A stretch of 64,000 nucleotides of DNA from CALECP01 sp964389925 (GCA_964389925.1 CAYMGE010000015.1:1-64000), one strand, 5' to 3'; shown: positions 27,698-37,548, numbered from the stretch's first letter. Notes: generated from the sequence alone by a model not told the origin. Made by a program: numbers and translations.

Positions 27698-30106
27698 GTG
27701 AACGTTAAACGCCTTTTCTTGATACTCCTGCTGCTCATGGCGGCATGTCGTAATAATCCAACAGAGACTGTACCCGATTCGCCAACCCTCTCATCGACAG
27801 AGATTCCGCTCGTTGTTCCGACGAATGCGTTTGTAGAAGGGGATGGAAACATCGGCGAGCAGGCCAGCGAGACACCCACCGCTGAGGTCACACAGGAGAC
27901 GCTAGAACCAACGGCTGTTCCCACAGAAGAACGGGTTGAGCCTATGTCAGGTATCCTGCCCGCCCCTGTTTATTATATTGATGGTGTGACGCGACAGGTG
28001 ATGCGGCTGGAGCGGGATGGGCTGACAACCACTGTCATCACTGATGAGCCGTCTGGGGTGGAGGCGTTTAGCATCTCGGCCGAGACACTCGTCTACGACT
28101 CAAACAACGATTTGATCGTACTAAACTTGGCGACGGGAAACCGCCGCGTCTTACTCACCGGCGATAAGATGAGCGATGATGTTCTCACAGGCGAGGCAAC
28201 GTTCAGCCCGATCAACGCCCCTTCCATTTCCCCCGATGGCACACAAGTGGCATTTGCGCTTAATGGAATCCAAACCATCTCTCTGGAAGGCGATATGCCT
28301 CCTGTCTTGCGTTTAGCAAATGACCCAACACCTGACTTTAGCGATCCCAATGTTGAAATCCCCGATGCACCGATACGCCAATTCTTTGGCGCACAGTGGT
28401 CGCCCGATGGCACACAGTTAGCAGTGGAGTTTGCCTATTTTCCAGAGGGCGGTGGTGTGGGTGTTATTGACATCTTAGATGGAAATTTTACCGATTTGTC
28501 AATGCTTGCACATGAGAGCGACGCAATTGCCTGTTGCGAATTTATGTGGATTGCACCGGGACAAGCTCTGCTAGCAAGCGATTTGGTTATTTACGGCACG
28601 CCGGGCGTTGCCCAAGTTGATACGCTGTCGAAGACGGTGACACCGCTCATCACCAGCGTAGGCGACAATGATGAGTTACCGACACTCTTCCGTGCGCCAA
28701 CACAGAATGATGCGGGCGATAGACTCGTTTTTTCGGGTGAACTGCGTGCGCTCGATGAGCCAGCCAGTTACTTTCAAATCGCGCAACTGAACGCGGACGG
28801 TTCGACAACTATTGTGCATGACGAACTGTTCACGCTCGATCAAAGCGTGCTGTGGACACCCGGTGGTGATGGCGTGTTGGTTGGCGAAGGGCAGACGGTC
28901 TTCCCATCTGGGGCAAATGGCGGGATGCGTTGGGTACAGCTTGACGGCGATGCGATCACTTTGCCAGTTGACGGATATCAGTTTGCGTGGGGGGCAGAAA
29001 TGCAGATGTTGGCGCAGAGCGATGTGGAGGGGTTGCGGGAGAGGGTCTCGGCCGATTTCTCCCTCTCCCCAGAAGCAGAATTTGCTACACAACGAATTCT
29101 AGGCAGAGGCAAGACGCTCTACATTGCCTATACGGTTGGCGGCCGATCCTATGACCCCCCGACAGACCATCAGCTTGGCATCTATGAATATGCCAATGAA
29201 AATTGGGAATTACTCAGTTTGACCCCACTCGGCGATGATGGCATGGATGAGGCAAGTCCGCTTGGCTATGGCCCAGATTACTTAGGCGAGGGAGCTATCA
29301 CACAGGTATTTATCGAGCCAACCAACATCTGGCTGCTCGCCTCTGGCGGTGTGGGCGCACACAGCGGCGTGGTAAAGCTCTTTCGATTTGACGGCACACA
29401 GCTCCAGCCCGTTGCAAACAACTTTAATGGTAGTCCCTTTGCTGGCTGGGCTGAGGATTTGAATGGGGATGGCTTGCAAGAATTTATCCTTGACCACACG
29501 GAACCGTATGTCTTTTGTTATGCGTGTGGCGTGCGGCGTGTGGATTTTGAGGTGTTGCGCTGGAATGGGACTGAATTAGAGCGTACGATGCTGACACAAG
29601 TTGAAGGGGATGCGTTAAATAATCGTGCCGTCGAATTAGCACAAGCTGGCTTGTGGATTGATGCAGGGGCAACTGCCTATCAGTTGCGGGACTCCGAAAA
29701 CGAGACAGTGCAGTGGAATGCCTATCTAATCGACCTGACAAGTCGTTACCGTACGTTGATGGTTGAATCTCCCTATCCTATTATGTCCTACATGTTTAAT
29801 GGTGACTATTTGGGTGCGACGTTCCCGTTCGATGGTCTTGCACCAGAAGCGATTTTTGACATCAATGGCGAGCTGTTCGCCGGCACGGTGGCAGATGGTT
29901 GGACAGATACGATGTTCCCCGAAATCATAGAGACAACGACGCGGGCGATCTCGGCGAAGCCAGAGGAGGCTGGGGCTTATTTTTTGCGCGGTTGGGCGAA
30001 GTTCTTTATGAATGAGGGGACAGTGCTGGAAGATATTGCAAAGGCGGCCGAACTCGCCCCAATGAATCCGACCTTTACAGCAGCACATGATTATCTGACA
30101 CCATAG
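27698..30106 (+). CDS. Large lipoprotein with TolB-like beta-propeller repeats
   Basis: The start is taken as GTG at 27698 because it opens a lipoprotein signal peptide (KRLFLILLLLMAAC) and has an AAGGA Shine-Dalgarno site 7 bases upstream; the frame is open to 27584. The mature protein of about 785 residues has a Thr/Pro-rich linker and PD40/TolB-like propeller blades (APSISPDGTQVAFALNG, AQWSPDGTQLAVEF). An FG-GAP-like calcium motif (DLNGDGLQEFILD) follows, and a tetratricopeptide-like helical hairpin lies at the C-terminus (AYFLRGWAKFFMNEG). It is probably a surface-tethered binding or scaffolding protein; ligands are unknown. Confidence 0.78.
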   Translation: MNVKRLFLILLLLMAACRNNPTETVPDSPTLSSTEIPLVVPTNAFVEGDGNIGEQASETPTAEVTQETLEPTAVPTEERVEPMSGILPAPVYYIDGVTRQVMRLERDGLTTTVITDEPSGVEAFSISAETLVYDSNNDLIVLNLATGNRRVLLTGDKMSDDVLTGEATFSPINAPSISPDGTQVAFALNGIQTISLEGDMPPVLRLANDPTPDFSDPNVEIPDAPIRQFFGAQWSPDGTQLAVEFAYFPEGGGVGVIDILDGNFTDLSMLAHESDAIACCEFMWIAPGQALLASDLVIYGTPGVAQVDTLSKTVTPLITSVGDNDELPTLFRAPTQNDAGDRLVFSGELRALDEPASYFQIAQLNADGSTTIVHDELFTLDQSVLWTPGGDGVLVGEGQTVFPSGANGGMRWVQLDGDAITLPVDGYQFAWGAEMQMLAQSDVEGLRERVSADFSLSPEAEFATQRILGRGKTLYIAYTVGGRSYDPPTDHQLGIYEYANENWELLSLTPLGDDGMDEASPLGYGPDYLGEGAITQVFIEPTNIWLLASGGVGAHSGVVKLFRFDGTQLQPVANNFNGSPFAGWAEDLNGDGLQEFILDHTEPYVFCYACGVRRVDFEVLRWNGTELERTMLTQVEGDALNNRAVELAQAGLWIDAGATAYQLRDSENETVQWNAYLIDLTSRYRTLMVESPYPIMSYMFNGDYLGATFPFDGLAPEAIFDINGELFAGTVADGWTDTMFPEIIETTTRAISAKPEEAGAYFLRGWAKFFMNEGTVLEDIAKAAELAPMNPTFTAAHDYLTP

Positions 30107-30220
30107 CACGGACAAATTACCTAAGACCCACCTGTGCCTAAAGACATAGGCTACAACGGCTTGTTTTAGCACGCTTTCCAGTTGTCGCGGATGTAGCAAT
30201 GGTAGCAACTTGGGTAAGGA

Positions 30221-31294
30221 TTAACTTTTTTGCAAAGCTGATAGTTTGGCAGTTTCGTCAGCGATAGTGAGAGCTTCGATGAAAGGTTGGAGATCGCCAT
30301 CAATGACCGATTGCAGATTGTAGCTTGTGTAGTTGATGCGATGATCGGTGACGCGAGATTGCGGGTAGTTATAGGTGCGGATTTTTTCTGAGCGGTCACC
30401 GCTGCCGACTTGGGATTTGCGATCGGCCGATAATTCCGCATTTTGTTTCTCTTCTTCCATCTCCTGCAAGCGTGCCTGAATAATCGCCTTCGCCAACTCT
30501 TTGTTCTGTGTCAAACTGCGTTCCGACTGAATTTTGACCATTAGCCCCGTTGGTTTATGAATGACACGTGCCGCTGTCGCATTTTTCTGCATGTGTTGAC
30601 CACCCGGCCCCGCGGAGAACTCAGCTTTGATCTCCAGATCGTTCTCATCGAGCGTCACTTCAACGGCATCTAGTTCAGGAATGACAGCGACGGTAACTGT
30701 GCTGGTGTGGATGCGCCCTTGCGATTCCGTGACGGGAACGCGCTGCACGCGATGGACACCGCTCTCGAATTTGAGTCGAGAAAACGCGCCTTCTCCTTTG
30801 ATTGCCGCGATCACTTCTTTGTAGCCACCAACACCCGTCGAGTTTTCATCCATCAGCTCGACTTTGAAGCCGTTGTTTTCAGCATAACGCGAATACATGC
30901 GGAAGAGATCGGCCGCAAAAATCCCAGCCTCATCTCCGCCAGCCCCCGCTCGAATTTCAAGAAAGATATTCCGTTTGTCACGCTTATCCTTTGGAATAAG
31001 CAGACGGATCATCCGATCTTCGAGTTTTTGTAACTTGGATTCAAGCTCTTTGACCTCAGCTTGCGCCATTTCGACCATTTCCGCGTCATCTTCAAATTCA
31101 ACCATCTCGCGTGCATCATCCAGTTCTTGTGAGAGTGTTTGGTGTTTGCGATAGGTGCGGACGAGCGGCTCTATGTCAGAGCGTTCTTGTGCGAGGGCGG
31201 TCAATTTTTCATAATCGGCCGTAATCGCAGGGTCTGCCATCTGGTGATCGATGGCCTCAAATCGTTGGGCAACTTGTTCTATTTTATCGAGCAT
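30221..31294 (-). CDS. prfA: Peptide chain release factor 1
   Basis: RF1 reads UAA and UAG and triggers release of the finished peptide. The codon-recognition tripeptide is PVT (in QRVPVTESQGRIHTS), the RF1 type rather than the SPF of RF2. The catalytic GGQ is present in SAGPGGQHMQKNATAAR. The frame is open to 31366, but the ATG at 31294 (MLDKIEQVAQRFEAI) gives the normal length of about 357 residues. No prmC methyltransferase gene follows it, unlike in many genomes. Confidence 0.95.
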   Translation of the reverse strand: MLDKIEQVAQRFEAIDHQMADPAITADYEKLTALAQERSDIEPLVRTYRKHQTLSQELDDAREMVEFEDDAEMVEMAQAEVKELESKLQKLEDRMIRLLIPKDKRDKRNIFLEIRAGAGGDEAGIFAADLFRMYSRYAENNGFKVELMDENSTGVGGYKEVIAAIKGEGAFSRLKFESGVHRVQRVPVTESQGRIHTSTVTVAVIPELDAVEVTLDENDLEIKAEFSAGPGGQHMQKNATAARVIHKPTGLMVKIQSERSLTQNKELAKAIIQARLQEMEEEKQNAELSADRKSQVGSGDRSEKIRTYNYPQSRVTDHRINYTSYNLQSVIDGDLQPFIEALTIADETAKLSALQKS

Positions 31295-31423
31295 GAGATG
31301 ATTATAGCTTGCAGCTAAATGGATAGCTATGTGAGCGTATTGTTTCGTTGCTCTTATGTAACGCACTGCGTATAATGCTCATACAGTTTACTTATCACGT
31401 GATAACTTATCAGGAAGAATCCC

Positions 31424-32164
31424 ATGAGACTTAGTAAAGACCTTGTCAGCAAATCCGTTGTTTCTATTGATGAAGGCCGTATTGTCGGTCAGGTGAAAGA
31501 CGTTTATTTTTCGGCCGATCTCTCCAAAATGATCGGTATTTTCTTGGGCAAAGAAGGGTTGATTCGCCGCAAATCGCTCCTTATTCCTGTTGATGCGGTC
31601 GTTGTGTTTGGTATCGACGCAGTGCTTGTCAAAACAGCTTCGGCGCTCACGGATGACAGAATGTTGACAGAAGCAACTAAGTGGGTGCGTTTACATGATT
31701 TAGAAGGTCGGGACGTTGATACGCCGGGTGGTACGCGGGTTGGCACAATCGGCGACGTTATCTTAGATGAAGAAGGCCGAATTAGTGCATTCTATCTTTC
31801 GCGTGTTCTAGTTGAGGGGCCGCTTGCAGAGAGCAAGAAGATCGACCGCCGTGCCATGATTGACACGGGGCAAGGAGATGGTGTTTTGACCATTGACCTG
31901 CCACGTGCAGAAGACCCAGATCACTACATGCCACCCGTTGCTGACAAAACGCCAGAACCATCTGTGCGCCCTGACCCAGCTAAGAATCAACCGCCTGTGA
32001 CAAAACCAAAGAGTAGCTTACCTGAATCCAAGCCGGAAGAGAGTCCAGAGCAGCGATCAACGGGCGAAGCGGCAATTTTGATGGAGCCAAAAAGTCTGCC
32101 AGCAATTCCGAGTGTGAGTTCGGCCGATATTATCGAAGCCGAGATAATCGAAGAAGATATTTAG
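31424..32164 (+). CDS. PRC-barrel domain protein
   Basis: 246 residues with two PRC-barrel units: MRLSKDLVSKSVVSIDEGRIVGQVKDVYF and, after a short helix, LEGRDVDTPGGTRVGTIGDVILDEEGRI. PRC barrels occur in photosynthetic reaction centre H subunits and RimM, and in many bacterial proteins of unknown role. The last 85 residues are rich in Pro, Glu and Lys and probably disordered. A Shine-Dalgarno AGGAAG is well placed before the ATG. The acyl-CoA dehydrogenase gene follows after 31 bases and may be cotranscribed. Confidence 0.82.
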   Translation: MRLSKDLVSKSVVSIDEGRIVGQVKDVYFSADLSKMIGIFLGKEGLIRRKSLLIPVDAVVVFGIDAVLVKTASALTDDRMLTEATKWVRLHDLEGRDVDTPGGTRVGTIGDVILDEEGRISAFYLSRVLVEGPLAESKKIDRRAMIDTGQGDGVLTIDLPRAEDPDHYMPPVADKTPEPSVRPDPAKNQPPVTKPKSSLPESKPEESPEQRSTGEAAILMEPKSLPAIPSVSSADIIEAEIIEEDI

Positions 32165-32195
32165 AATGGGCTTCAGCCCATTTTGAGGAGTAACA

Positions 32196-33359
32196 ATGAC
32201 CCAAAATAATTCTGGAACTAGCTTTGGTTTGACAGACGAACAGCGCGAAATCCAACAGCTTGCCCGCGACTTTGCCCGCAATGAGATCGCGCCCGTTGCT
32301 GAACATTACGATAAAACGCATGAATTTCCTTGGCCAGTTGTCAAGAAAGCACAAGAGCTTGGCCTCACATCGATGAATGTGCCAGAGCAGTATGGTGGCT
32401 TAGGCCTCTCACTTTTTGAGGAAGTCCTTGTCGGTGAGGAATTGGCATGGGGCTGTACGGGCATGTCCACCGCTATTTCTGCAACAGGCTTGGGCTGGCT
32501 ACCAATTCTCATTGCTGGTACAGAGGCACATAAGGAAGAATATGGCGGCCGAATTGCCGATGGCGAACTCGCTGCCTATTGTGTGACCGAGCCAGAGGCA
32601 GGTTCAAACGTCGCTGGTATCAAAACGAATGCACGCAAAGTTGATGGTGGCTACATTATTAACGGGCGCAAGACGTTCATTACGGGCGCACCCGAAGCGA
32701 ACTTCTACACCGTTTTTGCCTATACTGACCGCGAAAAAAAGCACAAAGGAATGAGCGGTTTTATTGTTGAGCGCAACACCGACGGTGTGAGCGTCACAAA
32801 GCCATTCGACAAGCTCGGTCAACACGCCAGCAGTACAGCGGGTGTGATTCTTGAAGATGTGTTTGTTCCCGACGAAAATCTGCTGGGTCGTGAGGGTATG
32901 GGTTTTCTAATTGCGATGAAGGTATTCGATAAGAGCCGACCGGGGACGGCGGCGGGTGCGGTCGGACTGGCACAGCGTGCGCTTGATGAGTGTATTCGCT
33001 ATGCAAAAGAGCGTGAGAGCTTTGGCAAGCAAATTTTTCAACATCAGGCGATTGGTCATCTGATCGCGGATATGGCGATGAATGTTGAAGCGGCACGCTT
33101 GCTGACGCACAAATCAGCGTGGCTGGTCGATGTCGGCACGCCTGCAACAAAAATCGCCTCATTTGCAAAGGCGTTCTCGGCCGATCACGCCATGCAGATC
33201 GCTGTTGATGCTGTTCAAGTGTTTGGTGGCTATGGCTTTATGAGCGAATATCCCGTCGAAAAACTGATGCGTGATGCAAAGATTTTCCAGATTTACGAGG
33301 GAACAAGCCAAATTCAGCGCAACATCGTTGTGCGCGAACTATTTGGTAAGGGTAGATAA
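32196..33359 (+). CDS. Acyl-CoA dehydrogenase
   Basis: A 387-residue FAD enzyme that introduces the alpha-beta double bond in acyl-CoA, passing electrons to ETF. Family signatures are visible: YCVTEPEAGSNVAGIKT in the middle domain, and QVFGGYGFMSEYPVEKLMRDAK and IYEGTSQIQRNI at the C-terminus. The Glu of YEGT is at the position of the catalytic base of short- and medium-chain enzymes. Chain-length preference cannot be read. A GAGGAG Shine-Dalgarno lies before the ATG. Confidence 0.94.
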   Translation: MTQNNSGTSFGLTDEQREIQQLARDFARNEIAPVAEHYDKTHEFPWPVVKKAQELGLTSMNVPEQYGGLGLSLFEEVLVGEELAWGCTGMSTAISATGLGWLPILIAGTEAHKEEYGGRIADGELAAYCVTEPEAGSNVAGIKTNARKVDGGYIINGRKTFITGAPEANFYTVFAYTDREKKHKGMSGFIVERNTDGVSVTKPFDKLGQHASSTAGVILEDVFVPDENLLGREGMGFLIAMKVFDKSRPGTAAGAVGLAQRALDECIRYAKERESFGKQIFQHQAIGHLIADMAMNVEAARLLTHKSAWLVDVGTPATKIASFAKAFSADHAMQIAVDAVQVFGGYGFMSEYPVEKLMRDAKIFQIYEGTSQIQRNIVVRELFGKGR

Positions 33360-33373
33360 ACGCTTTTTCTGAC

Positions 33374-33417
33374 AAAAACTAAGGTGGCGCACTCAACAGT
33401 GCGCCACCTTAGTTTTT
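33374..33417. terminator. Bidirectional Rho-independent terminator
   Basis: A perfect 20-base stem (AAAAACTAAGGTGGCGCACT and its complement) with a 4-base loop sits between the convergent acyl-CoA dehydrogenase and small hypothetical genes. A and T runs at both ends let it serve both directions. Confidence 0.95.
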
Positions 33418-33431
33418 AAAGATTGTAAGAG

Positions 33432-33674
33432 TTAGAGGTCTTCGCTGAAAAAGTTTTGTGACCAATCGATCAGTACCTCACGTAGGCGTTGCGCTTGCTC
33501 TTCCGTGATCTCATCACTGGCGTGAACCTCTTCCTGCTGATATGCGTTTGGAAAAAATGTGCGTTTGTACTCCTCGTAAGACTCAAATGTTTGGTTCTCT
33601 TCGGGCATGCCACGAATCTCCACTAAGATACTGCGTTGTATGCGGTTGCTTCTTATTTTCTGTACGGGAGTCAT
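33432..33674 (-). CDS. Small hypothetical protein, 80 aa
   Basis: I do not recognise this protein. It is acidic, beginning MTPVQKIRSNRIQRSILVE, with a charged and aromatic C-terminal half (FESYEEYKRTFFPNAYQQEE, ending WSQNFFSEDL). No membrane segment or metal motif is seen. It lies between a strong terminator and the intergenic space before the Ntn-hydrolase gene. The start ATG has only a weak AGG upstream. Its position behind a terminator shaped for both directions supports it being transcribed. Confidence 0.5.
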   Translation of the reverse strand: MTPVQKIRSNRIQRSILVEIRGMPEENQTFESYEEYKRTFFPNAYQQEEVHASDEITEEQAQRLREVLIDWSQNFFSEDL

Positions 33675-33799
33675 TACATTACCTATTGAATTGAAACTAA
33701 GCCTGATTTACGATCCCCTTTTCTCTAGGGTTTATTCCGATGTGGAATAGACTATTATACGTCTTATATACAAACTGCACAGGCACAATTTTTTATACA

Positions 33800-35071
33800 C
33801 TACTTTTCATAGCGGGTAAAGAAGTGCGGATTGAGGGCTTCATCAAAGTACTGTTTACGGTTGAGCCAGATCAGGCCGTCTTTTTTGCTGACAACGGCAA
33901 CATCAATTGGACCATCCACGGACTTGGCATCGGCCGAAAAGCGCCTACGCAACGACGTAATATCAACCAAAGCACGGGCTAGTTCTCCTAACTCTTTGCG
34001 ATGGGCAAAGCGGATCGCCTTCATGAATGGATCGATGTAGACGTTGCGTTGAAGTTGCTGCATTTTCTTACGCAGTTTCGACACCTGCTCATCGCGCCAA
34101 ACGTCAATCTGGGTTTGCTGCTCGGCCGATAATCCCGTCACATGTTTGCCCAAATCTTTCTCAAATAGCTGGTCTAACTCGTCCCAAATTTCTTCCTCAT
34201 ACCGCTCATGTACACCAAACAGAAAGGAAAGAACAACATCAGCCTGAGCGTAGGGGATGATGCGCGGCCCCTTGTCTGGTGTGTAGGTGTAGCTTTGATG
34301 CGTGGCTTCACGATAACGCAATGAGTCGAACACCATCCCTTCAATTTGATAGGCGCGGCAGCATGGGAAAACATCGGCCGAGCCAAACCCCGCCAAAACC
34401 AACCCCGTATACTCACGCAATGGATGATCGGTTAAATCCTTGATGAAGACCTTTGCTGCTCCCAACAAAAGTGCTTCACGTTGCGCTTGAGTAAGTGGCA
34501 GCAGCTCAAAAACCGCATTGAGTGCATCATTTAACGCTGGCTTTGCCTCAACCAAGATACGCTCAGGGTGTGTTATCGGAATCCCTTTTGCATTTGGCAG
34601 GCGATCAATCTCATCAATTGCATCCTGCACATACTGAGCAAGTATATTGCGAATATCCTGCTGTGAGGGTGGGTCTTTCATTGCAAAGCGCAATTTGATC
34701 GCGTTGTTAAAAGCAACGCGAATGCGATTGTAGAATCGGCTTGAGAGCGTCGTGAAATAATGAGATTGTAGGGCTGTGACGGGAGGCGTTCGGCCGACTT
34801 CGCCCAAATAATTGATGAAGTCGGCCGCGCACTCATCTAAAGTTGCAAATTGCTCATGTTCAGCAACTCGCTTCCGATACCCATGAATCAACACTTCCCA
34901 CGGCATCCCCATAAATGAGGCAGAGTTATAGACCATCAGGGCAATTGGCCAATCATGGACAAGGCCAAACAGCTTGTTTGCGAATTTGTGTATTCCTGTG
35001 ATAGAGGAAGCTGCGCTATCGGCAGCGAGCGCGACAGCATCGCGGTTAATGACGACGACTTCGGCAGTCAA
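33800..35071 (-). CDS. Divergent proteasome-type Ntn hydrolase with large insertion
   Basis: A 423-residue protein whose start and end match the proteasome beta/HslV fold. Initiation is at TTG 35071, supported by a GGAG Shine-Dalgarno 8 bases upstream (35080-35083); Met removal would expose Thr as residue 1. From that Thr the positions fit: TAEVVVINRDAVALAAD places Asp at 17, and KFANKLFGL places Lys at 32, matching the Thr1/Asp17/Lys33 triad. Later stretches, EYTGLVLAGFG and DGPIDVAVVSKKDGLIWL, match central and C-terminal proteasome strands. Between and after these are about 200 extra residues, so it is twice the length of HslV or Anbu. No HslU-like ATPase gene is adjacent. Assembly and substrate are unknown. 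Confidence 0.68.
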   Translation of the reverse strand: MTAEVVVINRDAVALAADSAASSITGIHKFANKLFGLVHDWPIALMVYNSASFMGMPWEVLIHGYRKRVAEHEQFATLDECAADFINYLGEVGRTPPVTALQSHYFTTLSSRFYNRIRVAFNNAIKLRFAMKDPPSQQDIRNILAQYVQDAIDEIDRLPNAKGIPITHPERILVEAKPALNDALNAVFELLPLTQAQREALLLGAAKVFIKDLTDHPLREYTGLVLAGFGSADVFPCCRAYQIEGMVFDSLRYREATHQSYTYTPDKGPRIIPYAQADVVLSFLFGVHERYEEEIWDELDQLFEKDLGKHVTGLSAEQQTQIDVWRDEQVSKLRKKMQQLQRNVYIDPFMKAIRFAHRKELGELARALVDITSLRRRFSADAKSVDGPIDVAVVSKKDGLIWLNRKQYFDEALNPHFFTRYEK

Positions 35072-35182
35072 ATTGATTTCTCCATTTTTGTTTGAATATA
35101 GCGGAAAAGTGACATAATTGAGAATATCAAAGTTGCCGGCTTCTGTAAAGTTGGCAATTTACGAGATAAACGGGATTTTACG

Positions 35183-36184
35183 ATGAAAATTGTTGTTGAC
35201 GTGATGGGCAGTGATGAGAATCCGCGACCAGATGTGGCAGGGTCGGTGATGGCTGCGCGGGAGTGGGGTGAGACAGTTGTATTGGTGGGAGATGAGGCAT
35301 TGATTTCGGCCGAACTCCGTCAGCATGATACAACAAATCTCCCGATCGAAATTATCCATGCCCCTGAAGCGATCTCAATGACAGATAAGCCTGCCATTGC
35401 ATCACGGAAAAAAAAACAATCATCGATGCACATTGGGATGAATCTGGTGAAAGAGGGAGCGGCCGATGCGTTTGTCACGACTGGCAATACGGGGGCTGCG
35501 CTTGCCGTTGCCACCCTGCACACACTCAAACGCATTCGTGGCATCAAACGCCCCGCACTCGGTGTGCGCTTTCCCGTGCCAAACTTCCCACTGCTTATAG
35601 ACGGCGGCGCAAACGCCGATGTCAAGCCGGAGTTTTTGGCGCAGTTTGGCATGATGGGCAGCCTATATATGGAAAAAGTTGAAGGCATTGCCAACCCAAA
35701 AGTGGGAATTATCTCAAGTGGAGAAGAGGATAAGAAAGGCAGCCGATTGGTTCAGGAGGCATTTGAGCTTTTGAGCGAGTTGCCGATTAACTTTGTGGGC
35801 AGCTTGGAGCCAAAGCAATTCTTTGGTGGTGCAGCACATGTGGGCGTGACAGACGGCTTCACGGGAAATGTGATGATGAAATCGGCCGAAGCCATCGCCA
35901 GCCTCCTCCTCACCGAACTACGTGAAGCTATCTATAGTAGCCCGCGCACCAAAGTGGGGGGATTCCTCGCCCGACCTGCCTTTGAGCAAGTGCGCGAAAA
36001 GATGAGTTCTGAAACAATTGGTGGTGCGCCCTTGCTTGGGGTGAATGGCGTTGTCATCATTGGACATGGCAGCAGCAACTCGATTGCTATCAAAAACGCA
36101 ATTGGTCAAGCGCGACGCGCTGTGCAGGGCAACATATTGGATGCCGTTCACTTAGTTGCCGCACAAAAATCTGTAGCATTATGA
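35183..36184 (+). CDS. plsX: Phosphate acyltransferase PlsX
   Basis: PlsX converts acyl-ACP to acyl-phosphate, the donor for PlsY in phospholipid synthesis. The 333 residues start MKIVVDVMGSDENPRPDVAG and include VTTGNTGAALAVATL, LLIDGGANADVKPEFLAQFG and DGFTGNVMMKSAEA, all typical. The gene is followed after 61 bases by fabF, a common fatty-acid/phospholipid linkage. It is divergent from the Ntn-hydrolase gene. No clear Shine-Dalgarno is seen. Confidence 0.95.
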   Translation: MKIVVDVMGSDENPRPDVAGSVMAAREWGETVVLVGDEALISAELRQHDTTNLPIEIIHAPEAISMTDKPAIASRKKKQSSMHIGMNLVKEGAADAFVTTGNTGAALAVATLHTLKRIRGIKRPALGVRFPVPNFPLLIDGGANADVKPEFLAQFGMMGSLYMEKVEGIANPKVGIISSGEEDKKGSRLVQEAFELLSELPINFVGSLEPKQFFGGAAHVGVTDGFTGNVMMKSAEAIASLLLTELREAIYSSPRTKVGGFLARPAFEQVREKMSSETIGGAPLLGVNGVVIIGHGSSNSIAIKNAIGQARRAVQGNILDAVHLVAAQKSVAL

Positions 36185-36245
36185 GAAGTACGCTTAAACG
36201 TGCTTGCTGACTTAGCCTGTGGTTGAAACCGCAGGGAATGAGAGA

Positions 36246-37475
36246 ATGGAAAAGAGAGTTGTTATTACAGGAATGGGCGCGATTACGCCGGTTGGATTGA
36301 GTGTGGCGGAGAGTTGGGCGGCGTTGATCGAAGGGCGTAGTGGCATCGGCCGAATTACCCATTTCGACCCCTCCGACCTCCCCACTCAAATCGCGGGCGA
36401 AGTCAACAATTTTGATCCAGCCAAATACATCAAGCGCAAAGAAGCCCGCCGCATGAGTCGTGCCTCCCATTTGGCGATTGCTGCACTACGAGAAGCACAA
36501 GCAGATGCAGGTTTGCCTGAACATGCGACTGACCCTGAACGTACAGGTGTCATGATGGGAACGGCAATTGGTGGTTTTGACATCAGTAGCGACGCGATTC
36601 GCATCTATGAAAAGCGTGGTTGGACAAAAGTCAGCCCATTTGCCGTGCCAGCAACGCTGCCCAACATGGTCAGCCATCACGTCAGCCTTTACGCGCAAAC
36701 GATGGGTGCTATCGGGACACAGGTGGCGGCGTGTAGTGCAGGCGTGCAGGCAATAGGAGAGGGCGCGGAGCTGATTCGGCGGGGATCGGCCGATATTGTC
36801 TTTGCAGGTGGCGCAGATGCAACGGTCACAAACGGCATCATGGCTGGCTTTTGCGCCATGCGTGCAATGCCAACCAACTATAATGACAGACCAGAACGCG
36901 CCAGTCGCCCATTTGATGCCCAGCGCGAAGGCTTTGTTTTGGCAGAAGGTGCTGGCATTGTTGTCCTAGAGCGATTTGACTATGCGCTTGCACGTGGTGC
37001 AAAAATCTATGGTGAATATCTCGGCTATGCCAGTGCCTCCGACGCATATCACATGGCGATTCCCCATCCTAAGTCAGCAGGGGCAATCCGTGCTATGAAG
37101 TGGGTGCTACAGGCCACAGGTGTTGCAAAAATTGACTACATCAATGCACATGGTACCTCAACTCCGCTCAATGATGCAGGGGAAACAGCGGCCGTGAAAG
37201 CTGTTTTTGGTCAGCCCGCCCCACCAATCAGCAGTACAAAATCATTGACAGGCCATACAATGGGAGCCGCAGGGGCAATCGAGTCCATTTTTTGCCTCAA
37301 AGCATTGGAAACCGGTGTTTTACCGCCAACCTACAATTACGAAACGCCTGATCCTAAGTGTGATTTGGATTATGTTGTGAATGCACCACGAGAGGCAAAC
37401 CCACAAGTTGTCATGTGTAATGCGTTTGGCTTGGGGGGGCAGAATGCGGCGGTTATTTTCGGCCGAAATATCTGA
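36246..37475 (+). CDS. fabF: 3-oxoacyl-ACP synthase II
   Basis: FabF elongates acyl-ACP by condensation with malonyl-ACP. The start is taken as ATG 36246 (MEKRVVITGMGAITPVG); the frame continues upstream to a GTG at 36219. Catalytic Cys163 lies in VAACSAGVQ, and the two histidines in NAHGTSTPLND and KSLTGHTMGAAG. The length of about 409 residues is normal. It follows plsX in the same direction and is probably cotranscribed. Confidence 0.95.
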   Translation: MEKRVVITGMGAITPVGLSVAESWAALIEGRSGIGRITHFDPSDLPTQIAGEVNNFDPAKYIKRKEARRMSRASHLAIAALREAQADAGLPEHATDPERTGVMMGTAIGGFDISSDAIRIYEKRGWTKVSPFAVPATLPNMVSHHVSLYAQTMGAIGTQVAACSAGVQAIGEGAELIRRGSADIVFAGGADATVTNGIMAGFCAMRAMPTNYNDRPERASRPFDAQREGFVLAEGAGIVVLERFDYALARGAKIYGEYLGYASASDAYHMAIPHPKSAGAIRAMKWVLQATGVAKIDYINAHGTSTPLNDAGETAAVKAVFGQPAPPISSTKSLTGHTMGAAGAIESIFCLKALETGVLPPTYNYETPDPKCDLDYVVNAPREANPQVVMCNAFGLGGQNAAVIFGRNI

Positions 37476-37519
37476 TTCTAGGCAACAGCCGTGAGTTTGC
37501 TCAATATGCCCTGTTACTC

Positions 37520-37548
37520 TTGACGTGTGTATCACGATGGGTTATCGT
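37520..37548 (+). promoter_or_regulatory. Candidate promoter of the HTH-ftsZ unit
   Basis: TTGACG at 37520-37525 and TATCGT at 37543-37548 are separated by 17 bases. The start point would fall near 37555, about 30 bases before the HTH gene ATG at 37585. Confidence 0.45.

Noticed and set aside
30221..31294. RF1 with an abnormal GGQ loop
   Set aside because: The residues after GGQ (HMQKNATA) differ from the enterobacterial sequence, but the loop is intact and such variation occurs among RF1 proteins.
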